In this document: positions 35,611 to 46,376 of the stretch, piece by piece
How the letters are laid out: each line of letters starts with the position of its first letter
Position numbering within the stretch: the first letter of the stretch is position 1
Source: an uncultured Pelagibacteraceae bacterium
GTDB taxonomy: Bacteria; Pseudomonadota; Alphaproteobacteria; Pelagibacterales; Pelagibacteraceae
DNA length: 64,000 nt
Reading direction: 5' to 3'
NCBI GenBank assembly: GCA_902617025.1
Contig: CACMVB010000001.1
Span: 1 to 64,000 of the forward strand
Notes under the pieces: model-generated
Seen by the model: the letters and a program-made list of their open reading frames with translations, nothing else
Told to the model about the DNA's origin: nothing
Database searches by the model: none
Program-made: the position numbers and the translations under genes

Positions 35611-36345
35611 ATGGAATCAAATAATGTAAATCAAATTTCTGTTGATATTCCAAATTATAATGGACCATTAGAGATTTTGCTTGATTTAGCTAAAACTCAA
35701 AAAGTAAATTTGGCTGAAATTTCCATAACTAAACTCGCAGATCAATTTTTAGAATTTATAAAGAAAAATGAAAATCTAAACTTAGAAACTGCATCTGAAT
35801 TTCTGTTAATGGCTACTTGGTTAGCTTATTTAAAATCTAAACTATTATTGCCTGAAGAAGACGATGATAATTTTAAAGCACTTGAGGTAGCTGAAAAATT
35901 AAAGCTACAATTAAAAAAACTAGAGTTAATTAGAATTTTATCTGATCAAATGTTGCAAAAAAAAAGATTGGGTGTTCATATTTTTTCAAGAGGCATGAAA
36001 GGAGGAATAAGATCAATCAATACACCAATTTATGACGTCTCACTTTATGAATTACTTAAAACTTATTCTAATATTCAAATGCAAAAAACTTTTCAAAATA
36101 TTAGTATTCCTAGATTACCTGTTTTAACGACTGAGGAGGGAATAAAATTAATAAGAAATAATCTAGATAAAATAATTGAATGGAAAAATATTATAGAATT
36201 GATTCCAAAATTTTACTTAGAAAAAAAAATGAAAAGAACCGGTATAACCGGCATTTTTGCTGCATCTCTTGAATTAACTAAAGAAGGAGTAGTATCAGTA
36301 TCTCAAAAAAAACTATTTGAGAAATTAATGATAAAAAAAATTTAG
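35611..36345 (+). CDS. scpA: segregation and condensation protein A (kleisin)
   Basis: This 244-residue kleisin bridges SMC heads in the condensin complex. It shows NYNGPLEILLDLAKTQKVNL (~15-34), FLLMATWLAYLKSKLLLP (~65-82) and a C-terminal winged-helix region. It is adjacent to its partner scpB, which begins directly after the stop. Length and motifs are standard. Confidence 0.94.
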   Translation: MESNNVNQISVDIPNYNGPLEILLDLAKTQKVNLAEISITKLADQFLEFIKKNENLNLETASEFLLMATWLAYLKSKLLLPEEDDDNFKALEVAEKLKLQLKKLELIRILSDQMLQKKRLGVHIFSRGMKGGIRSINTPIYDVSLYELLKTYSNIQMQKTFQNISIPRLPVLTTEEGIKLIRNNLDKIIEWKNIIELIPKFYLEKKMKRTGITGIFAASLELTKEGVVSVSQKKLFEKLMIKKI

Positions 36346-37032
36346 ATGAAAAATAAAAAAAAGAATAATATTATTGATTTCCCATCATCACCTTCTAAAC
36401 TTGAAAGGCAAATCGAGGCTATACTTTTTGCAGCTTCAGAACCATTAGATATTGAAACTATTGAAAAAAGAGTCGAAACTACAGTTGATATTAAAAAAGT
36501 ATTAGAAAACCTTCAAGCTATCTATAAAAAAAGAGGAATTAATTTAATCTGTATTAAAAATAAGTGGTCATTCAGAACTGCTGAAGACCTTTCAAAATTA
36601 ATGGCATTGCAAAAATCAACGCAAAAAAAATTGTCCAAAGCCACATTAGAAACTTTAGCTATTATAGTTTATCATCAACCTGTAACTAGATCTGAGATTG
36701 AGGAAATAAGAGGTGTATCATTTGCTTCTAATACTCTAGAAACACTACTCGAATTAAACTGGGTAAGACCCGCAGGTCGTAAAGATGTTCCTGGAAAACC
36801 TATACAATATGCTACAACTGAAAATTTTCTAGATCATTTTAATATTCAAAAATTGTCTGATTTGCCAACAATCGACGAACTTGGTTCTGCGGGATTGATA
36901 GACACTTCAAGTATAGATAAATCTATTTTTGGTACAGGTAAATTCTTCAAAGAACAGTCTATTTCTGAAAAGCAAAGTATCTATGAGGATATTGATGAAG
37001 CTATTAAAAAAGCTCCTGAGGAGGAAAAATAA
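36346..37032 (+). CDS. scpB: segregation and condensation protein B
   Basis: This 228-residue ScpB has two winged-helix domains: LERQIEAILFAASEPL (~19-34) opens the first, and LSKATLETLAIIVYHQPVTR (~95-114) with GRKDVPGKPIQYATT opens the second. It binds ScpA and modulates SMC function in chromosome segregation. It is coupled to scpA with no spacer. The acidic C-terminus is variable in the family. Confidence 0.94.
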   Translation: MKNKKKNNIIDFPSSPSKLERQIEAILFAASEPLDIETIEKRVETTVDIKKVLENLQAIYKKRGINLICIKNKWSFRTAEDLSKLMALQKSTQKKLSKATLETLAIIVYHQPVTRSEIEEIRGVSFASNTLETLLELNWVRPAGRKDVPGKPIQYATTENFLDHFNIQKLSDLPTIDELGSAGLIDTSSIDKSIFGTGKFFKEQSISEKQSIYEDIDEAIKKAPEEEK

Positions 37033-37073
37033 ACGTATTTATTTAATTCTTTTTATTGTATATAATTAAATCT

Positions 37074-37271
37074 ATGGGAATTAGTTTCTGGCAAATAGCA
37101 ATAGTAGTCGTTCTTGTAGTTTTACTTTTTGGAAGAGGAAAAATATCAAGTTTGATGGGAGATGTAGCAAAAGGCATTAAAAGTTTTAAAAAAGGAATGT
37201 CTGAGGATGCTTCAACAAACAATCAAGATGATAATTCTAAGTCAGAAAATTCTGACTCTGAAAATAAATAG
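37074..37271 (+). CDS. tatA: twin-arginine translocase subunit TatA
   Basis: I use the ATG that begins MGISFWQ, giving 65 residues; an upstream TTG adds unlikely residues. It has a single membrane helix (~4-22), the FGRGKI hinge and an amphipathic helix followed by a Ser/Asp-rich tail. TatA multimers form the pore for folded proteins. It heads tatABC, and a Tat-like signal occurs on the M48 protease encoded at 51.2-52.1 kb. Confidence 0.93.
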   Translation: MGISFWQIAIVVVLVVLLFGRGKISSLMGDVAKGIKSFKKGMSEDASTNNQDDNSKSENSDSENK

Positions 37272-37276
37272 TCAAA

Positions 37277-37510
37277 ATGCCTCAAATCGGATGGTTAGAG
37301 ATTTTATCAATAGCAATAATTGCGATTTTAGTTTTAGGCCCTAAAGAGTTTCCAATAGCATTAAAAAAAATAGGTTCATTCATAGGAAAAGTAAAAGGTA
37401 CTTTAAGTAATTTTCAAAAGGAAATTTCTTCAATTACTAAAGATGTAAATTTAGAAAAAGAGATTATTCCTGAAAAAAAAAATAAAGAAAAAATAAAAAA
37501 AAATGGCTGA
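37277..37510 (+). CDS. tatB: twin-arginine translocase subunit TatB
   Basis: This 77-residue protein has the TatB-type MPQIGWLEIL start, one membrane helix, the LGPKEFP hinge (~21-27) and an amphipathic helix with a Lys-rich tail. It is shorter than E. coli TatB. It binds signal peptides with TatC. It overlaps tatC by 8 bp. Confidence 0.92.
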   Translation: MPQIGWLEILSIAIIAILVLGPKEFPIALKKIGSFIGKVKGTLSNFQKEISSITKDVNLEKEIIPEKKNKEKIKKNG

Positions 37511-38270
37511 TAATAACTCTTTTACCAGCCATTTTGTTGAACTAAGATCTAGACTTTTAAATTCTTTAATATTTATTTTAGTTGTATTTGTAATTTCATA
37601 TATTTTTGCTGAACAAATTTATAACTTTTTAGTAGATCCGTACGCAAAAGCGGTAAAGGATGACCCAACTTCCAGACGTCTTATCTTCACAGCCTTACAT
37701 GAAACATTTATAACTTATATCAAAGTTTCTTTTTTTGCAGCAATTTTTTTAGGAAGTCCCGTTTTATTAATTCAAATTTATAAATTTATAGCGCCAGGAC
37801 TTTATAGAAATGAGAAAAAAGCTATTCTTCCATATTTAATTTCAACTCCTGTACTTTTTTTATTAGGTGGACTACTTGTTTATTATTTGGTTATGCCATT
37901 AGCAATTAAATTTTTTTTATCGTTTGAAACATTAGGTTCTAGTACAAGTTTACCAATACAATTAGAAGCAAAAGTAAATGAATATTTATCTCTAATTATG
38001 AGGTTGATATTCGCGTTTGGTATAAGTTTTCAATTACCAATTTTATTAAACTTATTAGCAAGGATAGGAGTCGTAAATTCTGATTATTTAAAAACTAGAA
38101 GGAGGTATGTTATAGTTATTATTTTTACTCTAGCAGCTATATTAACTCCCCCAGACCCGATCACTCAAGTTGGACTAGCAATACCTTTATTATTACTTTA
38201 CGAATTGTCTATATTTACAGTAAAATTTATCGAAAAAAAAAAGAAAAAAGAAAACTTAGAAGATGCATAA
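37503..38270 (+). CDS. tatC: twin-arginine translocase subunit TatC
   Basis: This 255-residue, six-helix membrane protein carries the classic SFTSHFVELRSRL start (~6-18), FTALHETFITYIKVS (~58-72) and APGLYRNEKK, plus FxPSDP-like ATLTPPDPITQ (given as AILTPPDPITQ) near the end. It is the twin-arginine receptor. It overlaps serS by 8 bp, following the usual alphaproteobacterial order. Confidence 0.95.
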   Translation: MADNNSFTSHFVELRSRLLNSLIFILVVFVISYIFAEQIYNFLVDPYAKAVKDDPTSRRLIFTALHETFITYIKVSFFAAIFLGSPVLLIQIYKFIAPGLYRNEKKAILPYLISTPVLFLLGGLLVYYLVMPLAIKFFLSFETLGSSTSLPIQLEAKVNEYLSLIMRLIFAFGISFQLPILLNLLARIGVVNSDYLKTRRRYVIVIIFTLAAILTPPDPITQVGLAIPLLLLYELSIFTVKFIEKKKKKENLEDA

Positions 38271-39510
38271 TATTAAAGAACTAAGAGAAAATTTAGAAAT
38301 ATTTAAAAAAAAACTTTCTTACAGAAATTTTGAATTTAATGTAAAAGAATTTGATGATTTAGATAAATTAAATCGTAAGCTAATTAATCAAAAAGAAAAA
38401 CTAGAACAAGAAAAAAAAATATTATCTAAGTCAAAAGAAAGATCAAACTTTGAAAGATCAAAGAAAATTTCAGAACAAATTATAAAATTATCTGATGAAC
38501 AAATTAATACTCAAAAAAAATTAAATCAATTATTACATCTAATTCCAAATTTAGCTTTAGAAGGTGTTCCAGTTGGAAAAGATGAAAAAGCTAATAAATT
38601 AATTGAACAACACGGAAGTATAAAAAAATTCTCATTTAAACCAAAATCTCATGTCGAGTTAGGAACAAAGAATAAATATATTGACTTTGATACTTCAATT
38701 AAGCTAGCTGGTTCTAGATTTGTTGTATTAAGAGATAAAATTGCTTTGTTAGAAAGAGCTCTTATAAATTTTATGTTAGATATACATACAAATGAATTTA
38801 ATTATACTGAAATTTCACCACCACTTATTGTTAATGAAGACGTTATGTTTGGAACTGGTCAATTACCAAAATTTGAAGATGATCAATTTGAAATTAAATT
38901 TGAAAATTCTGAACAAAGAAAATTTTTAATTCCTACTGCAGAAGTTTCGCTCACTAATTTATTGAGAAAATCATTAATTCAAAAAGATGATTTACCTCAA
39001 AGATATGTAGCTTCTACACCTTGTTTTCGAAAAGAAGCTGGTAGTTATGGAAGAGACACAAAAGGAATGATGAGACAACATCAATTTTATAAAGTTGAAT
39101 TAGTGAGCATAGTTCAACCTGAAAACTGCATCTCAGAACTTGAAAGGATGGTAAGTTGTGCAACAGATATTTTAAAAAAACTGGAGATACCTTTTCAAAA
39201 AATATTGCTTTCGTCAGGAGACATGGGATTTAGTGCTGAAAAAACATTTGATATTGAAGCATGGATACCGTCAGAAAACATGTACAGAGAAATTTCAAGT
39301 TGTTCTTCATGTGGGTCTTTTCAGGCTAGAAGAATGGGTACTAAATATAAAACCGAAAAGGGGAATAAATTTGTTGGAACTTTAAATGGTTCAGGATTAG
39401 CTGTCGGTAGATTAATAATAGCCATATTAGAAAATAATCAAAATGAAGATGGTTCAGTTACAATTCCAAATGTTTTAAAAAAATATATGAATAATTTAGA
39501 TAAAATTTGA
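38263..39510 (+). CDS. serS: seryl-tRNA synthetase
   Basis: This 415-residue class II synthetase has an N-terminal coiled coil (~25-100) that holds the tRNA-Ser long arm, motif 2 FRKEAGSYGRDTKG (~256-269) and motif 3 NGSGLAVGRLIIAILEN (~377-393). Cognate tRNA-Ser(TGA) is encoded at 55.1 kb. The start overlaps tatC; no other start fits the domain. Confidence 0.97.
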   Translation: MHNIKELRENLEIFKKKLSYRNFEFNVKEFDDLDKLNRKLINQKEKLEQEKKILSKSKERSNFERSKKISEQIIKLSDEQINTQKKLNQLLHLIPNLALEGVPVGKDEKANKLIEQHGSIKKFSFKPKSHVELGTKNKYIDFDTSIKLAGSRFVVLRDKIALLERALINFMLDIHTNEFNYTEISPPLIVNEDVMFGTGQLPKFEDDQFEIKFENSEQRKFLIPTAEVSLTNLLRKSLIQKDDLPQRYVASTPCFRKEAGSYGRDTKGMMRQHQFYKVELVSIVQPENCISELERMVSCATDILKKLEIPFQKILLSSGDMGFSAEKTFDIEAWIPSENMYREISSCSSCGSFQARRMGTKYKTEKGNKFVGTLNGSGLAVGRLIIAILENNQNEDGSVTIPNVLKKYMNNLDKI

Positions 39511-39557
39511 TAAAATTCTACTTGTACATCTAATACATTTACTATAATTGTCTCAAC

Positions 39558-39842
39558 ATGAGCGGACAAGGAATTGCACAATTTATACCACTTATATTAA
39601 TTTTCGTAATTTTTTACTTTTTTTTAATTAGACCACAACAAAAAAGAGTAAAAGACCATAAAGCAATGGTTGAGTCACTTAAAAAGGGTGACGAGATAAT
39701 TACATCAGGTGGTATTATTGGTGTCGTAGATCGTGTTATGGAAGATGATCGAATTGAAGTAACGATAGGTGAAAATACTAAAGTTCAAATAATTAGATCT
39801 ACAATAACAAGTTTGCTAAAAAAAGAAGAAGTAAAAAAATAA
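39558..39842 (+). CDS. yajC: preprotein translocase subunit YajC
   Basis: This 94-residue protein has a single N-terminal membrane helix (~8-24), then the family hallmark FFLIRPQQKR and a GDEIITSGGIIG segment. It associates with SecDF, whose genes follow, and helps export and membrane-protein insertion. The spacer before secD is 9 bp. Confidence 0.95.
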   Translation: MSGQGIAQFIPLILIFVIFYFFLIRPQQKRVKDHKAMVESLKKGDEIITSGGIIGVVDRVMEDDRIEVTIGENTKVQIIRSTITSLLKKEEVKK

Positions 39843-39851
39843 TTCTTTTTC

Positions 39852-41396
39852 GTGCTTAATTTTACAAAAATAAATGTTTTTTCAATTTATTTAATATTTT
39901 TTTTAATTGCAGTATTTTCAATTTTAAATTTTCAATCAAAAGATAACGTACTTATAGATAAAAAAGTAAACTTAGGTCTTGATTTACAAGGAGGATCATA
40001 TCTCTTGCTTGAGATAAACTCAGATTCATTAATTGAAGAAAAAATACAGTCAAAAGTAATTCCAATAAAAAAACTATTTAAAGAAAATAATTTAGATTAT
40101 TCTGATTTTAAAATTAAAAAAAAATCTTTTACTTTGAAAATAGGAGATATAGAAAAATTTGAATTAATTTTTTTATCTAAAAAAGACAATTTAGTTAATC
40201 CTTACATAGATAATTATAGGTCCTTCGAATTGGATTATAAGCAATTAGGAAATAATGAAATTGAAATATTTTTTTCAAAATTTGGATTATTAACAATTAA
40301 TAACGCTGCTTTGAAACAATCTATTGAAATAGTTAGGCGTAGAATAGATGACGTTGGTACAAAAGAACCAACTATTTTACAAAGAGGAGAAAAAAGAATT
40401 TTAGTAGAGTTACCAGGTTTAAAAGATCCTGAAAGAATAAAAAAATTATTAGGTAAAACTGCTCAGTTAAACTTTAGGTTAGTAACTGAAAATTTAGAAT
40501 TTGGGGTTGACAATTTGACCTCTGAAACAGGAGAGGTTTTAAAAATAAGTAAAAGAATCGTCATGAGTGGAGAAAACTTAATAGACGCTCAACCTAGTAT
40601 TCAAAACAAACAAAATGAACCTACAGTTTCTTTTACCTTAGATAGATTAGGTGCTCAAAAATTTGGCAGAGCAACTACAGACAATGTCGGAAAAAGGCTT
40701 GCAATAGTTCTTGATGGTAAAATAATAAGTGCCCCTAATATTAATGAACCAATAACTTCGGGAAAAGGCGTAATATCTGGAAATTTTACTTTTCAGGAAG
40801 CCACAGACTTAGCTTTATTATTAAGATCAGGAGCTTTACCAACGCCTCTTGTTGTAGTTGAAGAAAGAACTGTCGGACCTGATTTAGGGGAGGATTCAAT
40901 TAAATCAGGAATTACATCTCTTATTGTAGGTTTTACACTTGTAATCTTTTTCATGTTTTATAAATACAGAGTTTTTGGCTTAATTGCTAACACAGCGTTA
41001 ATCGCGAACCTATTAATGTTGGTTGGTGTTTTAACAATATTGGAAGCAACTTTAACCCTGCCAGGTATTGCTGGGATTATATTGACAGTTGGTATGGCTG
41101 TTGATGCTAACGTGTTAATATTCGAGAGAATAAAAGAAGAATTAAAGACAGAGAAATCAATAATACATGCTTTTGACACAGGATATACAAAAGCCAAGAT
41201 TACAGTTCTAGACGCAAATATAACAACCTTGATAGCTGCTATTATTTTATTTGCTTTTGGATCTGGACCTGTGAAAGGTTTTGCTATTACACTGGGAATA
41301 GGAATTATTACTACTTTATTTACAGCATATTTCCTTGCCCGTCATTTAACATCAATGATTGTTTTAAGAAATAAGAATAAAGAAATAAAAATTTAA
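39852..41396 (+). CDS. secD: protein translocase subunit SecD
   Basis: This 514-residue protein starts with GTG, since the sole upstream alternatives would overlap yajC. It has one N-terminal helix (~10-27), NLGLDLQGGSYLLLEI (~42-57), a large periplasmic P1 region, LDGKIISAPNI, and five C-terminal helices with GMAVDANVLIFERIKEE (~413-429). It pulls exported proteins using proton motive force. It overlaps secF by one base. Confidence 0.95.
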   Translation: MLNFTKINVFSIYLIFFLIAVFSILNFQSKDNVLIDKKVNLGLDLQGGSYLLLEINSDSLIEEKIQSKVIPIKKLFKENNLDYSDFKIKKKSFTLKIGDIEKFELIFLSKKDNLVNPYIDNYRSFELDYKQLGNNEIEIFFSKFGLLTINNAALKQSIEIVRRRIDDVGTKEPTILQRGEKRILVELPGLKDPERIKKLLGKTAQLNFRLVTENLEFGVDNLTSETGEVLKISKRIVMSGENLIDAQPSIQNKQNEPTVSFTLDRLGAQKFGRATTDNVGKRLAIVLDGKIISAPNINEPITSGKGVISGNFTFQEATDLALLLRSGALPTPLVVVEERTVGPDLGEDSIKSGITSLIVGFTLVIFFMFYKYRVFGLIANTALIANLLMLVGVLTILEATLTLPGIAGIILTVGMAVDANVLIFERIKEELKTEKSIIHAFDTGYTKAKITVLDANITTLIAAIILFAFGSGPVKGFAITLGIGIITTLFTAYFLARHLTSMIVLRNKNKEIKI

Positions 41397-42301
41397 TGAT
41401 TAAAAATATAAATTTTGTATCAAAATTTAGAAGAGCTAATTTAGTTTCAGTTATAATTTTTGTCTTAAGTATTTTTTTTATATCTTTTAAAGGATTAAAT
41501 TACGGAATTGACTTCAAAGGAGGAACATTAATAGAATTAAGAGTTGAAAATAATATTGATGCCTCCTCTATAAGAGAGTCTTTAAACTCGATGGATTTAG
41601 GTGATATAAATGTTAAGAAATTTGGAAAAGAGGGAGATTATTTAATCAAAGTGGAGCAAAAAGAAAAAAATAATAGTAATTTAATACCAGAGATAAAAAA
41701 TAAGTTAACAGATTATTTAAATACAGATGTAGATTTTAGAAGAGTCGAGAATGTAGGTCCAAAGGTAAGTTCTGAATTACTTGAGTCCTCAATTATAGCT
41801 ATATCACTGGCTTTATCAGCTATGCTGTTTTATATATGGGTAAGGTTTGAGTGGCAATTTAGTGTTGGATCAATTATTGCTTTATTACACGATGTAGTTA
41901 TTACTTTAGGAATTTTTTCTGTTCTCTCATTAGAAATAAACTTATCAATTATAGCCGCAGTTCTAACAATTGTTGGTTATTCAATGAATGATACAGTGGT
42001 TATTTACGATAGAATAAGAGAAAATTTATCAAAATATACAAAAATAAGCATAAGCGATATCTCAAATTTATCAATAAACGAAACTCTTGCGAGAACAATA
42101 ATAACTTCTGTTACTACTTTGTTAGCATTAGTTTCAATTTACATTTTAGGAGGTGAAATATTAAGAGGGTTTTCGTTCGCAATGATTTTAGGAGTAATAA
42201 TAGGAACTTACTCATCAATTTTTGTAGCTACACCTATTCTTAAATTTTTTAAAGTAAGCTATAAAACTTTAGAAAAAGAGGAAGAAAAAATAGTTCCTTA
42301 A
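41396..42301 (+). CDS. secF: protein translocase subunit SecF
   Basis: This 301-residue partner of SecD has six helices, GIDFKGGTLIELRV (~36-49), and the conserved GYSMNDTVVIYDRIREN (~195-211). With SecD it forms an RND-type export motor. It ends 1 bp before the stop of a convergent membrane-protein gene. Confidence 0.95.
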   Translation: MIKNINFVSKFRRANLVSVIIFVLSIFFISFKGLNYGIDFKGGTLIELRVENNIDASSIRESLNSMDLGDINVKKFGKEGDYLIKVEQKEKNNSNLIPEIKNKLTDYLNTDVDFRRVENVGPKVSSELLESSIIAISLALSAMLFYIWVRFEWQFSVGSIIALLHDVVITLGIFSVLSLEINLSIIAAVLTIVGYSMNDTVVIYDRIRENLSKYTKISISDISNLSINETLARTIITSVTTLLALVSIYILGGEILRGFSFAMILGVIIGTYSSIFVATPILKFFKVSYKTLEKEEEKIVP

Positions 42302-42302
42302 A

Positions 42303-42905
42303 TTAATAAAGATTTTGAGCCGCTACCATAGAAAGTAACATAGGAAACGATAACAAAGTATTTACTCTTGAAAATAACATTGCAGTCTTCGCAGAATTTG
42401 CTTTATCTTCAGGTGTACATTCAATCATGCCTAACGCTTTTTTTTGATTAGGCCAAATAACAAACCACACATTGTAAGCCATAATTATCCCAAGCCACAT
42501 CCCAATTCCGATTGCAGTACTTTTTGGATCACCGGCGCCAATACCTAATGTCATTGCCTGGTGAACATATCCTTGTAAATATGCAACTATTAATCCAGTT
42601 ATTATAGTTCCTAATGCTGCCCATCTAAACCAGAAAAGTGCCTTAGGTGCTATAACTTTACCTATCGCAGGTTTTTGCTCATCAGGAATATTCGGCATTG
42701 AAGGTATTTGCACAAAATTGAAGTACCAAAGTAAACCAATCCACATTATTCCTGTTAATACATGAAGATATCTAAATAACCAGCTAAGAAAATATCTGTC
42801 AAAGGCAAAACCATCACCAAAAAAATGTAAACCAATTAATAATATAACAGCTATACCTAATGCTAAGTGGACAGTTTTAGATAGTGATTGTAAAATACTT
42901 GTCAT
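42303..42905 (-). CDS. PuuD/DUF989-like multi-helix membrane protein
   Basis: This 200-residue protein has four to five hydrophobic helices, including a His-containing YLHVLTGIMWIGLLWYF segment (~46-62), a helix at ~90-112 and GMWLGIIMAYNVWFVIWPNQ (~135-154). It resembles the membrane domain of urate hydroxylase PuuD, but lacks the C-terminal cytochrome c domain, so urate oxidation cannot be claimed. The conserved histidines suggest haem or another redox cofactor. It converges with secF. Confidence 0.65.
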   Translation of the reverse strand: MTSILQSLSKTVHLALGIAVILLIGLHFFGDGFAFDRYFLSWLFRYLHVLTGIMWIGLLWYFNFVQIPSMPNIPDEQKPAIGKVIAPKALFWFRWAALGTIITGLIVAYLQGYVHQAMTLGIGAGDPKSTAIGIGMWLGIIMAYNVWFVIWPNQKKALGMIECTPEDKANSAKTAMLFSRVNTLLSFPMLLSMVAAQNLY

Positions 42906-42931
42906 AACTTTTTATAACATAAATTTTGTTT

Positions 42932-45811
42932 TTAAGCAGTCTTTTTCATTGTGCCATTACCGATTATTTCTCTTATAAATTTGCCGGTATAACTCTCTTT
43001 TATATTTGAAACTTTTTCAGGTGTCCCTTCTGCTATGATTCTTCCACCATTAATACCTCCTTCTGGGCCCATATCTATAATATGATCTGCAGTTTTGATG
43101 ACATCTAAATTGTGTTCAATAACAACTACAGTGTTACCTGTGTTTACAAAAGCTTGTAAAATCTCCAATAATTTTTTTATATCGTGTGAATGCAATCCGG
43201 TAGTCGGTTCATCAAGTATGTACAATGTTCTCCCAGTTGGTCTTTTGGACAATTCTTTGGCTAGCTTTATTCGTTGAGCTTCTCCACCGGATAAGGTCGT
43301 GGCTTGCTGACCAATTTTCATATAACCAAGTCCGACATGTTTTAGTGTTATCAACTTTGATTTGATGCTTTGAATATTTTCAAAAAAGTCACAACCTTCA
43401 TCAACAGTCATATCTAAGATATCTGCTATATTTTTATTTTTAAATCTTATTTCTAAAGTTTCTCGATTATATCTTGCGCCTTTACATGTGTCACAAGGTA
43501 TAAAAACATCTGGTAAAAAATGCATTTCATAGGTTAAAACACCATCACCTTCACATGTTTCACATCTTCCTCCTTTAACATTAAAAGAATATCTTCCGAC
43601 TTTATATCCTCTAGCTTTAGACTCAGGTAATCCTGCAAACCATTCCCTTATAGGACCAAAAGCACCAGTGTAAGTCGCTGGATTAGATCTTGGAGTCCTA
43701 CCAATAGGAGATTGATCAATATCAATAATTTTGTCTATTAACTCTGTACCCTTGAAACCTGTAAATGCCTTTGGAACTTTACGACTTTTATTTTTATTCA
43801 GCATTAAGTTAAAAGCATTATATAACGTGTGCAGTATCAAAGTTGATTTTCCACTTCCAGAAACACCAGTAACACATGTAAATGTCCCAACAGGAATTTT
43901 TAAATTAACTTTTTTTAAATTATTTCCACTTGCTCCACTTATTTCAATGTATCTTCCATTTTTTGCTAATCTTCTTTTTTTTGGAATTGAAATAAATTTT
44001 TTACCCGACAAGTAATTACCGGTAATACTATTTTTGCTTTGAATTATTTCTTTAACTTCACCTTCTGCTACTACCTGTCCACCTTTCAACCCTGCTTCTG
44101 GACCAATATCTATTATGTGATCTGAGCTTTCCATAGTTTCAATATCATGTTCAACAACTATAACTGTATTTCCTAAATCTCTTAATTTTTTTAAAGCTTT
44201 TATTAATTTTTTATTATCTCTTTGATGTAATCCAATCGAAGGCTCATCTAAAACATACAACACACCTGTGAGGCCTGATCCTATTTGAGAGGCTAATCTA
44301 ATTCTCTGTGCTTCACCTCCCGATAATGTGCCAGACTCCCTAGATAAAGTTAAATAATTCAACCCCACATTTAAAAGAAAATTTAATCTTTCATTTATTT
44401 CTTTTAATATATGTTGAGCAATTTTTTTTTCTTTCTCATTAAAAATATTTTCTAAATCAGCAAACCATTTCTGAGCATCATCAATTGACTTTTCAGTAAC
44501 TTCACTAATATTTAATTTATTAATCTTAACACATAAAGCCTCATCTTTAAGTCTCATACCTTTACATTTATCACAATCAGTTTCACTTTGATATTGTGAA
44601 ATTTCTTCTCTCTTCCATTCACTATCAGTTTCAAGATATCTTCTTTCTAAATTGTTTATTACACCTTCAAAAGTTTTTTTAGTAGTGTATGACTCGTATC
44701 CATCGTCGTATGAAAATTTAATTTCCTCTTCATCTGATCCATAAAGAATAATATCTTGTATCTTTTTTGGAATTTTTTTCCAAGAATCAGATAAAGAAAT
44801 TCCATAATGTTTCGCAATTGATGCAATTGTTTGAGCATAATACAAAGAAGTTGATTTAGACCAAGGTTCAATTGCTCCATCTTGAAGACTTTTTTTTGGA
44901 TCAGAAACAACTAAATTTGGATCGACATTAAGGTTATGACCTATTCCCTCACACTCCTCACATGCGCCATATGGTGAATTGAATGAAAACAATCTTGGCT
45001 CAACTTCTTCAATTGTAAAGCCACTTTCAGGACAAGAAAATTTAGAAGAAAAAGTAATTGTTTCTCTTTTTCTAAACTTTTTAGGTAAAGTTTCATTTTC
45101 ATATTCAACAATTAATAATCCATCTGATAAATTTAAACAAGTTTCTACACTATCGGCTAATCTATTTCCTAAATTTGAATTTAATATTATTCTGTCAACA
45201 ATTATAGATATATCGTGTTTAATTTTTTTATTAAGATTTGGGAATTCATCAATATTTAAATATTTACCATCTACCTTAATTTTAGAAAAACCTCTTTTTT
45301 TGTAATTTAAAATTTCTTTTTTATATTCTCCTTTTCTACCCCTCACGATTGGAGCGAGTAGATAAATAGTATTATTTTTGGGAAGTTTTTTTATTTTGTC
45401 TACCATTTCACTTATTGATTGTGACTTTATTGGTTTTCCTGTAAATGGTGAATAAGGTATGCCAACTCTTGCAAACAATACTCTCATGTAATCATAAATC
45501 TCAGTAACAGTAGCCACAGTAGATCGTGGGTTTTTTGATGTATTTTTTTGCTCAATAGAAATAGCTGGACTCAATCCCTCTATAAAATCCACATTGGGTT
45601 TTTTCATTTTGTCGAGAAATTGTCTGGCGTATGACGAAAGACTTTCTACGTATCTTCTTTGGCCTTCTGCATAAATAGTATCAAAAGCTAAAGATGATTT
45701 ACCTGACCCAGAGAGGCCAGTTATCACCACTAATTTATCTTTTGGAATTTCTAAAGAAACATTTTTTAAGTTGTGTTCTTTAGCGCCTTTTACAACGATT
45801 TTTTTCAACAT
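42932..45811 (-). CDS. uvrA: excinuclease ABC subunit A
   Basis: This 959-residue double ABC ATPase recognises DNA damage with UvrB. It has Walker A GLSGSGKS (~33-40) and GVSGSGKST, two LSGGEAQR signatures, and the second zinc module RCETCEGDG...CDTCKG intact. In the first zinc module the second cysteine is Ser (CPESG), a change I recall being common in alphaproteobacteria. Divergent from ssb across a 101-bp AT-rich spacer with no LexA-like box that I could see. Confidence 0.97.
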   Translation of the reverse strand: MLKKIVVKGAKEHNLKNVSLEIPKDKLVVITGLSGSGKSSLAFDTIYAEGQRRYVESLSSYARQFLDKMKKPNVDFIEGLSPAISIEQKNTSKNPRSTVATVTEIYDYMRVLFARVGIPYSPFTGKPIKSQSISEMVDKIKKLPKNNTIYLLAPIVRGRKGEYKKEILNYKKRGFSKIKVDGKYLNIDEFPNLNKKIKHDISIIVDRIILNSNLGNRLADSVETCLNLSDGLLIVEYENETLPKKFRKRETITFSSKFSCPESGFTIEEVEPRLFSFNSPYGACEECEGIGHNLNVDPNLVVSDPKKSLQDGAIEPWSKSTSLYYAQTIASIAKHYGISLSDSWKKIPKKIQDIILYGSDEEEIKFSYDDGYESYTTKKTFEGVINNLERRYLETDSEWKREEISQYQSETDCDKCKGMRLKDEALCVKINKLNISEVTEKSIDDAQKWFADLENIFNEKEKKIAQHILKEINERLNFLLNVGLNYLTLSRESGTLSGGEAQRIRLASQIGSGLTGVLYVLDEPSIGLHQRDNKKLIKALKKLRDLGNTVIVVEHDIETMESSDHIIDIGPEAGLKGGQVVAEGEVKEIIQSKNSITGNYLSGKKFISIPKKRRLAKNGRYIEISGASGNNLKKVNLKIPVGTFTCVTGVSGSGKSTLILHTLYNAFNLMLNKNKSRKVPKAFTGFKGTELIDKIIDIDQSPIGRTPRSNPATYTGAFGPIREWFAGLPESKARGYKVGRYSFNVKGGRCETCEGDGVLTYEMHFLPDVFIPCDTCKGARYNRETLEIRFKNKNIADILDMTVDEGCDFFENIQSIKSKLITLKHVGLGYMKIGQQATTLSGGEAQRIKLAKELSKRPTGRTLYILDEPTTGLHSHDIKKLLEILQAFVNTGNTVVVIEHNLDVIKTADHIIDMGPEGGINGGRIIAEGTPEKVSNIKESYTGKFIREIIGNGTMKKTA

Positions 45812-45912
45812 TTTTTTTCCCTCAAAAAATAATCACCTTATATTTACCTATCAAATATGATATAAATAAAAGAATTTAAACAATAAAAAAATCAAAATAT
45901 ATTCAAATTATT

Positions 45913-46371
45913 ATGGCTGGAAGTTTAAATAAAGTACAATTAATAGGTCGTTTAGGCGCAGATCCTGAAATCAAACAAATGGTTAATGGCAAAAGTGTTG
46001 CTAGACTTAGTATTGCAACTAGCCAATCTTGGAAAGATAAATCTAGCGGAGAGAGAAAAGAAAAAACTGAGTGGCATAGAGTTGTTATTTTTAATGAGGG
46101 TCTAGTTAACGTAGTACAACAATATGTGAAAAAAGGATCTAATCTTTACATTGAGGGACAATTAAGCACAAGAAAATGGAAAGATGAGTCAACAGGTCAG
46201 GATAAATACTCTACAGAGGTAGTTTTACAAGGCTATAATTCGAGCTTGACTATGCTTGATAGTAAAAATAGTGGTAACAATTCTAACTTAGTTTCAGAAA
46301 ACAAAAGTTCACTTCCAAATGATAATTTAAATCAGGATAGTTCTAACTTAGATGACGAAATTCCTTTTTAG
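45913..46371 (+). CDS. ssb: single-stranded DNA-binding protein
   Basis: This 152-residue protein has the OB-fold start [16 protein letters not shown] (~4-19), [11 protein letters not shown] (~53-63) and [10 protein letters not shown], and the acidic tip DDEIPF that recruits partner proteins. It coats single-stranded DNA in replication and repair. The linker is Asn/Ser-rich. gyrA follows 5 bp later. Confidence 0.96.
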   Translation: MAGSLNKVQLIGRLGADPEIKQMVNGKSVARLSIATSQSWKDKSSGERKEKTEWHRVVIFNEGLVNVVQQYVKKGSNLYIEGQLSTRKWKDESTGQDKYSTEVVLQGYNSSLTMLDSKNSGNNSNLVSENKSSLPNDNLNQDSSNLDDEIPF

Positions 46372-46376
46372 TCTAA

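Noticed and set aside
44979-45305. 108-codon plus-strand ORF inside uvrA
   Set aside because: Antisense to conserved uvrA motifs, with no independent evidence.
45812-45912. LexA-type SOS box between uvrA and ssb
   Set aside because: I found no GTTC-N7-GTTC or CTG-N10-CAG-like site in the spacer.
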